Source of the DNA: JBDIAR01 sp039812545
GTDB taxonomy: Bacteria; Actinomycetota; Actinomycetes; Actinomycetales; Dermatophilaceae
Length of the DNA: 20,118 nucleotides
Direction of reading: 5' to 3'
NCBI GenBank assembly: GCA_039812545.1
Contig: JBDIAR010000041.1
Coordinates: 1-20,118 of the forward strand
Below, one piece after another: positions 6,009 through 16,522 of this stretch. Under the pieces are notes generated by a model, which did not search any database, was not told where the DNA came from, and worked only from the letters and a program-made list of their open reading frames with translations. A program made the position numbers and the translations under genes. Each line of letters starts with the position of its first letter. The stretch's first letter is position 1.

Positions 6009-6665
6009 ATGGCGACCCCGCAGAAGGAGGCAGCCATTGCCGAACTGGCGGAACACTTCCGCGAGTCCGGTGCGGCCGTCCTCACGGAGTACCGCGGACT
6101 GACCGTCAAGCAATTGACCCAGTTGCGCACCACGCTTCGTGAGCACGCCAGCTACGCCGTGGTGAAGAACACCCTCACCGAGATCGCCGCCCAGCAGGCC
6201 GGCGTCTCGGCTTTCGACGGACAACTGCAGGGTCCGTCGGCCATCGCCTTCGTCACCGGAGACCCGGTCGAGGCGGCCAAGACCCTGCGCGACTTCGCGA
6301 AGGCCAACCCGCTGCTCGTCATCAAGGGCGGTGTCCTGGACGGCAAGGCACTGACCGCCGACGAGGTCAAGAAGCTCGCCGACCTCGAGTCGCGCGAGGT
6401 CCTGCTCGCCAAGCTCGCCGGCGCGATGAAGGCCAACCTCAGCAAGGCGGTCTACCTGTTCGCCGCGCCGCTGTCCCAGGCCGCCCGCACCATCGACGCG
6501 CTGCGCGCCAAGGTGGAGGAATCCGGTGGCGCCGCGGCGCCGACCGCCCCCGCCGCCGAGGCCGCCGAGGCACCTACCGCCGAGGCCGCCGAAGCACCCA
6601 CCGAGGCTCCCGAAGCCGCACCCACCGAAGACGTCGCCGACGTGGCGACCGGGGACCAGAACTGA
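6009..6665 (+). CDS. rplJ: 50S ribosomal protein L10
   Basis: L10 anchors the L7/L12 dimers to the 23S rRNA to form the stalk that recruits and stimulates translation factors. The N-terminal region is typical (KEAAIAELAEHF, then AAVLTEYRGLTVKQLTQLR; AVVKNTLTEIA; GPSAIAF near residues 77-83). The protein has 218 residues, about 40 more than usual; the extra part is a C-terminal Ala/Pro/Glu-rich tail (about 171-218) with repeated AEAPT-like units. The start is the ATG at 6009, because AAAGGAGG (5997-6004) is an excellent ribosome site and MATPQKEAAIAEL is the family N-terminus; the open frame runs further upstream through the RNA leader, which is not coding. rplL follows 63 bp later. rplK and rplA are not next to it: oxyR is. 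Confidence 0.97.
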   Translation: MATPQKEAAIAELAEHFRESGAAVLTEYRGLTVKQLTQLRTTLREHASYAVVKNTLTEIAAQQAGVSAFDGQLQGPSAIAFVTGDPVEAAKTLRDFAKANPLLVIKGGVLDGKALTADEVKKLADLESREVLLAKLAGAMKANLSKAVYLFAAPLSQAARTIDALRAKVEESGGAAAPTAPAAEAAEAPTAEAAEAPTEAPEAAPTEDVADVATGDQN

Positions 6666-6728
6666 GCGACCCGCTCGGTTCGCCCCACGACAACCGCCAC
6701 TCACGGCACTAAACGAAAGGACGCCACC

Positions 6729-7121
6729 ATGGCGAAGCTCAGCACCGACGAGCTCCTCGACGCGTTCAAGGAGATGACCCTGATCGAACTCTCCGAGTTC
6801 GTCAAGAAGTTCGAGGAGACCTTCGAGGTCACCGCAGCCGCTCCGGTCGCCGTCGCGGCCGCCGGCGCCCCGGCCGGCGGCGGCGCGGACGCCCCGGCCG
6901 AGGAGGAGAAGGACGAGTTCGACGTCATCCTCGTCGCCGCCGGCGACAAGAAGATCCAGGTCATCAAGGAGGTCCGCACGCTGACCTCCCTCGGCCTGAA
7001 GGAGGCCAAGGACCTCGTGGACGGCGCTCCCAAGCCCGTCCTGGAGAAGGTCGACAAGGCCGCCGCCGAGAAGGCCAAGGAGCAGCTCGAGGGCGCCGGC
7101 GCCACCGTCGAGCTCAAGTGA
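6729..7121 (+). CDS. rplL: 50S ribosomal protein L7/L12
   Basis: L7/L12 forms dimers on L10 and contacts elongation factors G and Tu. The 130-residue protein has the standard parts. These are an N-terminal dimerisation helix pair (about 1-33, LIELSEFVKKFEETF), an Ala/Gly/Pro hinge (about 34-62), and a C-terminal factor-binding domain (about 65-130) with KIQVIKEVRTLTSLGLKEAK and GAPKPVLEKV. AAAGGA (6716-6721) lies seven bases before the ATG. A strong hairpin follows the stop, so the rplJ-rplL transcript probably ends here. Confidence 0.98.
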   Translation: MAKLSTDELLDAFKEMTLIELSEFVKKFEETFEVTAAAPVAVAAAGAPAGGGADAPAEEEKDEFDVILVAAGDKKIQVIKEVRTLTSLGLKEAKDLVDGAPKPVLEKVDKAAAEKAKEQLEGAGATVELK

Positions 7122-7151
7122 CCCGCTGAACCGGTCAGCCCTGCCGACCCG

Positions 7152-7189
7152 GATCGACCCCTCGCAGCCCACGCTGCGAGGGGTCGATC
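7152..7189 (+). terminator. terminator of the rplJ-rplL operon
   Basis: A 17-bp perfect stem (7152-7168 with 7173-7189; inner part CCTCGCAGC/GCTGCGAGG) closes on a 4-nt loop 30 bases after the rplL stop. There is no T run. Confidence 0.8.
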
Positions 7190-7193
7190 GCGT

Positions 7194-7199
7194 TAGGGT
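7194..7199 (+). promoter_or_regulatory. candidate -10 box for the 2TM-domain gene
   Basis: TAGGGT lies immediately after the rplL terminator, with the ATG about 33 nt beyond the expected start of transcription. No clear -35 box is visible because that region is the terminator stem. Confidence 0.35.
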
Positions 7200-7238
7200 G
7201 GGGCTGCGGTTCTGATTCGTCTACTCGGGAGGAAGACC

Positions 7239-7559
7239 ATGTCGGAAGCAGCAGGCGGCGAGGGGACGGCGAGCGCGAGCGGGTCGAGCACGGGTGAGGC
7301 GCGCGATCGGGCGATCGCCGCGCTGGTGGCGCGGGATCGGTTCCGCAAGCACCTGGCCACCTACGTGTTCGTCAACGTCCTGCTCTGGGCGATCTGGGCG
7401 TTCGTGCCCTCGGCCCGCGGCGACGGGGGAGTGCCTTGGCCGCTGTGGGCCACCCTGGGCTGGGGCTTCGGCGTCGTCTCGCAGTACCTCGCCCTCAATC
7501 AGCGCAGCATGTCCGAGGCGGCCATCGCCGCCGAGATGCGCCGGCAGGCCGGCGGCTGA
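7239..7559 (+). CDS. 2TM domain-containing small membrane protein
   Basis: This 106-residue protein has a Gly/Ser/Ala-rich polar N-terminus (about 1-22) and then the pattern of the 2TM domain: a charged stretch (RDRAIAALVARDRFRKHLATY), a first membrane helix (about 44-57, YVFVNVLLWAIWAF), a short loop (PSARGDGGVPWPLW), and a second helix (WATLGWGFGVVSQYLAL). The family has no established biochemical function; in other proteins the domain is often fused to sensor kinases or regulators. Here it stands alone, with no soluble domain. GGGAGG (7227-7232) six bases before the ATG fixes the start. Its neighbours, rplL upstream and a GNAT gene 62 bp downstream, give no functional clue. Confidence 0.85.
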   Translation: MSEAAGGEGTASASGSSTGEARDRAIAALVARDRFRKHLATYVFVNVLLWAIWAFVPSARGDGGVPWPLWATLGWGFGVVSQYLALNQRSMSEAAIAAEMRRQAGG

Positions 7560-7584
7560 GCCGGCGTCGGCACGCCGAAATCCG

Positions 7585-7615
7585 TTCGTCCGGCGGGGCG
7601 TCCGCTCCGTAGGGT
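7585..7615 (+). promoter_or_regulatory. candidate promoter for a leaderless transcript of the GNAT gene
   Basis: TAGGGT (7610-7615) ends six bases before the ATG at 7622, so transcription would start on or beside the A of the start codon. The -35 candidate TTCGTC (7585-7590) is weak. There is no Shine-Dalgarno sequence before the ATG. Leaderless mRNAs with this geometry are common in actinobacteria. Confidence 0.5.
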
Positions 7616-7621
7616 TGGCGT

Positions 7622-8620
7622 ATGCCGGCGGTGACCCAGCTCGTCTTCCACGATGACCCGGCCCGGTTCCTCGCCGTCGCCACGGACTTCCTGGCCGCCG
7701 ACCCGGTCCAGGCCAGCGTCCTGGCGACCGACGCGGCCCGGGCCGCCACCGAACGAGCGGCCGGGATCGCGTGGCAACCGTCGACCCCCGACCAGCCCCG
7801 CCCGTGGTGGCTGACCGTCCACGACGACCACGGCACGGTCACCTCGGTCGCGATGCGAACCCATCCAGCCGCGCCGCACGCCGCCTTTGCCCTCGACATG
7901 CCGGAGCACGCGGCGATCGGGCTCGTGGACGCGCTCGCGGCGCGCGGGGAGGTGCTCACGGCGGTGAACGGTGCCCTGCCCGCCGTCGCGTTGATCGCTC
8001 ACGAACTGGCCCGGCGCACGGGTGGGCGGGCGATCCGGGCGGTCGCCACTCGCCTGTACGAGGTGGATGTCGTGACGCCGCCGCCCAGCCCGGCGCGAGG
8101 GACGCTGCGCGCAGCCACTGCGGCCGATCTGGACTTCGTCATCGCGGCCCACCGCGATTTCGACCAGGCCGCCGCGGACCAGGCCGGCCGGGCGTCGAAG
8201 TTCGAGACGGGCGCCATGGGAGATCCCGAGCGCGCCGCCCGGCGGATCGCCGCCGGCTGCGTCTGGCTGTGGACCGACCCGGACGGTCGGCCGGTGCATC
8301 TCAGCGGCGCGCAACGACCGGCATACGGGGTCGTGCGGATCGGGCCGGTCTACACCCCGCCGGAACACCGAGGTCATGGGTATGCCGGTGCGAGCGTCGC
8401 CGAGCTGGCCCGCCGGTTCCGTGAATCGGGCCACCGGGTATGCCTGTTCACCGATCAGGGGAACCCGACGTCGAACGCGCTCTACCGGCGGATCGGCTTC
8501 TCGCCGGTCACCGACATGGCCGAATTCGTCGTCGTGGCCGGCGCCGAAAGCGCGCCGGGGGACGGCGTAACCCCGCCAGGTCACGCAGCGGATCGGGCCG
8601 ACGCGGCCGCGAACTCTTGA
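7622..8620 (+). CDS. GNAT-family N-acetyltransferase
   Basis: The 332-residue protein has a C-terminal GNAT fold (about 160-305). The acetyl-CoA motif is VRIGPVYTPPEHRGHGYAG (the R/Q-x-x-G-x-G/A region is HRGHGYA, about 249-255), followed by VCLFTDQGNPTSNALYRRIGF (about 273-293), the usual beta5/alpha4 region. The N-terminal half (about 1-150) is a less conserved domain, similar in layout to actinobacterial two-domain GNAT proteins in which it may be a degenerate second fold. The substrate cannot be predicted. The start ATG overlaps a heptamer motif (7620-7626) and lacks a ribosome site, consistent with a leaderless mRNA. The protein has three further heptamers in its C-terminal half (8320, 8380, 8438), the densest coding cluster seen here. 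The last 25 residues or so are low-complexity. Confidence 0.88.
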   Translation: MPAVTQLVFHDDPARFLAVATDFLAADPVQASVLATDAARAATERAAGIAWQPSTPDQPRPWWLTVHDDHGTVTSVAMRTHPAAPHAAFALDMPEHAAIGLVDALAARGEVLTAVNGALPAVALIAHELARRTGGRAIRAVATRLYEVDVVTPPPSPARGTLRAATAADLDFVIAAHRDFDQAAADQAGRASKFETGAMGDPERAARRIAAGCVWLWTDPDGRPVHLSGAQRPAYGVVRIGPVYTPPEHRGHGYAGASVAELARRFRESGHRVCLFTDQGNPTSNALYRRIGFSPVTDMAEFVVVAGAESAPGDGVTPPGHAADRADAAANS

Positions 8621-8681
8621 CGCCGCGGGCGGAGCTTGTCACCATCGAAGGGTCTTCGGACTCCCGGTTCGAGGTCCGTCC

Positions 8682-8699
8682 CCCGCCAGCGACGGCGGG
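8682..8699 (+). terminator. weak candidate terminator after the GNAT gene
   Basis: CCCGCC (8682-8687) pairs with GGCGGG (8694-8699) around a 6-nt loop, between the GNAT stop and the rpoB promoter. There is no T run and the stem is short. Confidence 0.3.
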
Positions 8700-8724
8700 C
8701 GCGACACGCGGATCTCGGCCCGGC

Positions 8725-8753
8725 TTGACACGTGTGCCCTGCAGGCATAGAGT
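8725..8753 (+). promoter_or_regulatory. rpoBC promoter, near consensus
   Basis: TTGACA (8725-8730), a 17-bp spacer and TAGAGT (8748-8753) make the best promoter in the window. Transcription should start near 8760, leaving a leader of about 143 nt before the rpoB TTG. The leader (8760-8902) has no gene and only short hairpins such as CCCGAAGATCTTGGG. Confidence 0.85.
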
Positions 8754-8902
8754 GGGACGCTGCGCTGCCTGTACCCACGAACCCACACCTCCCCGAAGGC
8801 GCATCCCGAAGATCTTGGGAAAACCCGCCACGGGGGACGTGTGCGATCGGCCGGATCGGCAGCGGCGATCGCCCCACCAGTTGGCCCGTGGAAGGACCCT
8901 CC

Positions 8903-11900
8903 TTGGCTGCCTCGAGCACCTCAACCGCGTCCACCGAAAAGCGCTCTACCGGGCGCTTGTCCTTCGCCAAGATCCGTGAACCACTGGAGGTCCCCGACCT
9001 CCTCGCCCTGCAGACCGAGAGTTTCGACTGGCTGCTGGGCAACGAACGCTGGCAGGCCCGAGTGGCCGCCGCCAAGGCCGAGGGCCGCGACGACGTGCCC
9101 GACCGCTCGGGTCTGGAGGAGATCTTCGAGGAGATCTCCCCGATCGAGGACTTCTCCGGTTCGATGTCGCTGAGTTTCCGCGACCACCGTTTCGAGGAGA
9201 CCCGCAAGACGATCGAGGCGTGCAAGGAGCGCGACCAGACGTACGACGCACCGCTCTTCGTCACCGCCGAGTTCATGAACACCACGACGGGCGAGATCAA
9301 GAGCCAGACCGTCTTCATGGGCGACTTCCCGCTGATGACCGACCGCGGCACGTTCATCATCAACGGCACCGAGCGGGTCGTGGTCTCCCAGCTCGTGCGC
9401 AGCCCCGGCGTGTATTTCGAGCGGACCCCGGACAAGACCTCGGACAAGGACATCTACACCGCCCGGGTGATCCCGAGCCGCGGTGCCTGGCTGGAGTTCG
9501 AGATCGACAAGCGCGACATGGTCGGCGTGCGCGTGGACCGCAAGCGCAAGCAGTCGGTGACCGTCCTGCTCAAGGCGCTCGGGATGACCGACGCCGACAT
9601 CCTCGAGCAGTTCGGCGAGTACGACTCGATGCGGCTGACCCTGGAGAAGGATCACACCGCCGGCCAGGACGAGGCGCTGCTGGACATCTACCGCAAGCTG
9701 CGTCCGGGCGAGCCGCCGACCCGCGAGGCCGCCCAGAACCTGCTCGACAACCTGTACTTCAACCCCAAGCGCTACGACCTGGCCAAGGTCGGCCGGTACA
9801 AGCTGGGCAAGAAGCTCGGTGTCGACGCCCCGCTGTCGGCCTCCACGCTGACGCTGGACGACATCGTCGCCACGATCAAGTACATCGTCGCCCTGCACCA
9901 GGGTGAGACGACGATCGCCGGTACCCGACACGGCGAGCCGGTCGAGTTGCGGGTCGAGACCGACGACATCGACCACTTCGGCAACCGCCGGCTGCGCAGC
10001 GTCGGCGAGCTCATCCAGAACCAGGTCCGCACCGGCCTGTCCCGGATGGAGCGCGTCGTCCGCGAGCGGATGACCACTCAGGACGTCGAGGCGATCACCC
10101 CGCAGACCCTGATCAACATCCGCCCCGTGGTGGCCTCCATCAAGGAGTTCTTCGGCACCTCTCAGCTCAGCCAGTTCATGGACCAGAACAACCCGCTGTC
10201 CGGCCTGACCCACAAGCGGCGGCTGTCGGCTCTCGGTCCCGGTGGTCTCTCTCGCGACCGCGCCGGCATGGAGGTCCGCGACGTCCACCCGAGCCACTAC
10301 GGCCGGATGTGCCCGATCGAGACCCCGGAAGGTCCGAACATCGGCCTGATCGGCTCGCTCGCCTCCTACGGGCGGATCAACGCCTTCGGCTTCGTCGAAA
10401 CCCCGTACCGCCGGGTCGACGACGGCCGGGTGACCGACGAGATCGCGTACCTGTCGGCCGACGAGGAAGACGAGCACGTCATCGCCCAGGCCAATGCGGT
10501 GCTGGACGAGACCGGTCGTTTCGTCGAGGACCGCGTCCTGGCCCGCACCAAGGGCGGCGAGGTCGTGCACATCGCCCCCGAGGACGTCGACTACATGGAC
10601 GTCTCGGCCCGCCAGATGGTCTCGGCGGCCACCGCGCTCATCCCGTTCCTCGAGCACGACGACACCTCGCGCGCCCTGATGGGTTCGAACATGCAGCGTC
10701 AGGCCGTCCCGCTGGTGCGCACCGAGGCCCCGCTGGTCGGCACCGGCATGGAGCTGCGCGCTGCCGTCGACTCCGGCGACGTCGTCGTCGCGACCGAGCC
10801 CGGTGTTGTCGAGGAGGTGTCCGCCGACTTGGTCACCGTCCTTGGTGACGACGGCGCGCGGATCACCTACCGGATCAGCAAGTTCGACCGGTCCAACCAG
10901 GGCAACTGCTACAACCAGATCGTCCGCGTCGACGAGGGCGCCCGCGTCGAGCGGGGCTCGGTCATCGCCGACGGCCCGGCCACCGACGGCGGGGAGATGG
11001 CCCTCGGCCGCAACCTGCTCGTGGCCTTCATGAGCTGGGAGGGGCACAACTACGAGGACGCGATCATCCTCAGCCAGCGCCTCGTTCAGGACGACGTGCT
11101 GTCCTCGATCCACATCGAGGAGCACGAAGTCGACGCCCGGGACACCAAGCTGGGTCCCGAGGAGATCACCCGGGACATCCCGAACGTCTCCGACGACGTG
11201 CTCGCCGACCTCGACGAGCGCGGCATCATCCGGATCGGCGCCGAGGTCCGCGACGGCGACCTGCTCGTCGGCAAGGTGACCCCCAAGGGTGAGACCGAGC
11301 TGACCCCGGAGGAGCGCCTGCTGCGCGCCATCTTCGGCGAGAAGGCCCGCGAGGTCCGCGACACCTCGTTGAAGGTGCCGCACGGCGAGACCGGCACGGT
11401 CATCGGCGTCAAGGTGTTCGACAAGGACGACGGCGACGACCTGTCACCGGGTGTCAACCAGCTCGTTCGGGTCTACGTCGCCAACAAGCGCAAGATCACC
11501 GAGGGCGACAAGCTCGCCGGCCGGCACGGCAACAAGGGCGTCATCTCCAAGATCCTCCCCGTCGAGGACATGCCCTTCCTGGAGGACGGCACCCCCGTCG
11601 ACGTCGTGCTCAACCCGCACGGTGTCCCTCGCCGGATGAACCTCGGCCAGATCCTCGAACTCCACCTCGGCTGGGCCGCCGCGCGCGGCTGGCAGGTCGA
11701 CGGAGACCCGGACTGGGCGCATCGTCTGCCGGATCACGCGTATGCCGCGGCGCCGTTCACCAATGTCGCCTCCCCGGTCTTCGACGGCGCGAGCGAGGCG
11801 ATCATCCACGGTCTGCTCGACTCGACCACCCCCTCGCGCGACGGCGAGCGGCTGGTCAACGCCGACGGCAAGGCGCGGCTCTTCGACGGCCGCTCCGGCG

Positions 11901-12382
11901 AGCCGTTCCCGGAGCCGGTGTCGGTGGGCTACATGTACATCCTCAAGCTGCACCACCTCGTCGACGACAAGATCCACGCCCGCAGCACCGGCCCGTACTC
12001 GATGATCACCCAGCAGCCGCTCGGCGGTAAGGCCCAGTTCGGTGGCCAGCGCTTCGGTGAGATGGAGGTCTGGGCGCTGGAGGCATACGGGGCGGCCTAC
12101 ACGCTGCAGGAGCTGCTGACGATCAAGTCCGACGACGTCCCCGGCCGGGTCAAGGTCTACGAGGCGATCGTCAAGGGCGAGAACATCCCGGACTCCGGCA
12201 TCCCCGAGTCGTTCAAGGTGTTGCTCAAGGAAATGCAGTCGCTCTGCCTGAACGTCGAGGTGCTCTCCAGCGACGGGACCGCGATCGAGATGAAGGACTC
12301 CGACGACGACGTGTTCCGCGCCGCCGAAGAGCTCGGCATCGACCTGTCCCGCCGCGAGCCCTCGTCCGTCGAGGAAGTATGA
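8903..12382 (+). CDS. rpoB: DNA-directed RNA polymerase subunit beta
   Basis: RpoB forms one half of the RNA polymerase active-site cleft and is the target of rifampicin. The start is TTG at 8903, because GAAGGA (8891-8896) lies six bases upstream and the N-terminus (M)AASSTSTAS...LSFAKIREPLEVPDLLALQTESFDWL is the actinobacterial form; the open frame begins earlier, across the promoter. The product has 1159 residues, the usual actinobacterial length. The rifampicin pocket is wild type (GTSQLSQFMDQNNPLSGLTH, then KRRLSALGPGGL): Asp427, His437 and Ser442 correspond to E. coli 516, 526 and 531, so no common resistance change is present. Later landmarks include MRLTLEK, GQILELHLGWAA, and the C-terminal GGKAQFGGQRFGEMEVWALEAYG. 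rpoC follows after 131 bp. Heptamer motifs at 11740 and 12082 are spelled TAT GCC and GCA TAC. Confidence 0.98.
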   Translation: MAASSTSTASTEKRSTGRLSFAKIREPLEVPDLLALQTESFDWLLGNERWQARVAAAKAEGRDDVPDRSGLEEIFEEISPIEDFSGSMSLSFRDHRFEETRKTIEACKERDQTYDAPLFVTAEFMNTTTGEIKSQTVFMGDFPLMTDRGTFIINGTERVVVSQLVRSPGVYFERTPDKTSDKDIYTARVIPSRGAWLEFEIDKRDMVGVRVDRKRKQSVTVLLKALGMTDADILEQFGEYDSMRLTLEKDHTAGQDEALLDIYRKLRPGEPPTREAAQNLLDNLYFNPKRYDLAKVGRYKLGKKLGVDAPLSASTLTLDDIVATIKYIVALHQGETTIAGTRHGEPVELRVETDDIDHFGNRRLRSVGELIQNQVRTGLSRMERVVRERMTTQDVEAITPQTLINIRPVVASIKEFFGTSQLSQFMDQNNPLSGLTHKRRLSALGPGGLSRDRAGMEVRDVHPSHYGRMCPIETPEGPNIGLIGSLASYGRINAFGFVETPYRRVDDGRVTDEIAYLSADEEDEHVIAQANAVLDETGRFVEDRVLARTKGGEVVHIAPEDVDYMDVSARQMVSAATALIPFLEHDDTSRALMGSNMQRQAVPLVRTEAPLVGTGMELRAAVDSGDVVVATEPGVVEEVSADLVTVLGDDGARITYRISKFDRSNQGNCYNQIVRVDEGARVERGSVIADGPATDGGEMALGRNLLVAFMSWEGHNYEDAIILSQRLVQDDVLSSIHIEEHEVDARDTKLGPEEITRDIPNVSDDVLADLDERGIIRIGAEVRDGDLLVGKVTPKGETELTPEERLLRAIFGEKAREVRDTSLKVPHGETGTVIGVKVFDKDDGDDLSPGVNQLVRVYVANKRKITEGDKLAGRHGNKGVISKILPVEDMPFLEDGTPVDVVLNPHGVPRRMNLGQILELHLGWAAARGWQVDGDPDWAHRLPDHAYAAAPFTNVASPVFDGASEAIIHGLLDSTTPSRDGERLVNADGKARLFDGRSGEPFPEPVSVGYMYILKLHHLVDDKIHARSTGPYSMITQQPLGGKAQFGGQRFGEMEVWALEAYGAAYTLQELLTIKSDDVPGRVKVYEAIVKGENIPDSGIPESFKVLLKEMQSLCLNVEVLSSDGTAIEMKDSDDDVFRAAEELGIDLSRREPSSVEEV

Positions 12383-12383
12383 C

Positions 12384-12421
12384 CCGGGGAACCGTCGAGC
12401 GAAGCGAGCTTGGTTACCCGG
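12384..12421. other. hairpin in the rpoB-rpoC gap
   Basis: CCGGGGAACC (12384-12393) pairs with GGTTACCCGG (12412-12421) with one G-A mismatch, around an 18-nt loop that contains a GAGCGAAGCGAGC word. It begins just after the rpoB stop. It may be an attenuator or processing signal; no T run follows. The rest of the 131-bp gap shows nothing clear. Confidence 0.45.
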
Positions 12422-12513
12422 AACAACGATTGCCCCGGGCGCAGCCCGTCCTGGCCTGAGCCGGGACCACAGACGAACCAGACCTGAGAGACACCGTAAG
12501 CAAGGAGCACGAA

Positions 12514-16416
<3,903 letters not shown>

Positions 16417-16423
16417 GGGTGAG

Positions 16424-16448
16424 GCCCCGCCGCGATTCGCGGCGGGGC
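16424..16448 (+). terminator. rpoBC operon terminator
   Basis: GCCCCGCCGCG (16424-16434) and CGCGGCGGGGC (16438-16448) form an 11-bp perfect stem with an ATT loop, seven bases after the rpoC stop. An A-rich rather than T-rich stretch follows. Confidence 0.8.
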
Positions 16449-16477
16449 AAAACACCACAACGGGAGCGAACCCGGCA

Positions 16478-16483
16478 TACAGT
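16478..16483 (+). promoter_or_regulatory. candidate -10 box for the D-Ala-D-Ala carboxypeptidase gene, built on a heptamer motif
   Basis: TACAGT (16478-16483) fits TANNNT and its first three bases are the end of the heptamer GGCATAC (16474-16480). A second heptamer in the same direction is at 16493-16499. The -35 region is not convincing. The leader would be about 33 nt. Confidence 0.4.
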
Positions 16484-16522
16484 GGCCGAGCAGGCATACC
16501 TCGGCTGACAGGTGGCGGTTCG

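Noticed and set aside
8660..8685. GGTTCGAGGTCC, another tRNA T-loop-like word, upstream of the rpoB promoter
   Set aside because: Flanking bases do not pair as a T stem, and no cloverleaf is possible.
8744..8753. GGCATAG in the rpoB promoter as a further heptamer copy
   Set aside because: The last base differs (G instead of C), so it was not counted. It is noted only as a near match overlapping the -10 box.
8732..8902. N-terminal extension of the rpoB frame to an ATG at 8732
   Set aside because: That ATG lies between the -35 and -10 boxes of the near-consensus promoter, so it is upstream of the transcript start. The TTG at 8903 has a good ribosome site and the expected N-terminus.
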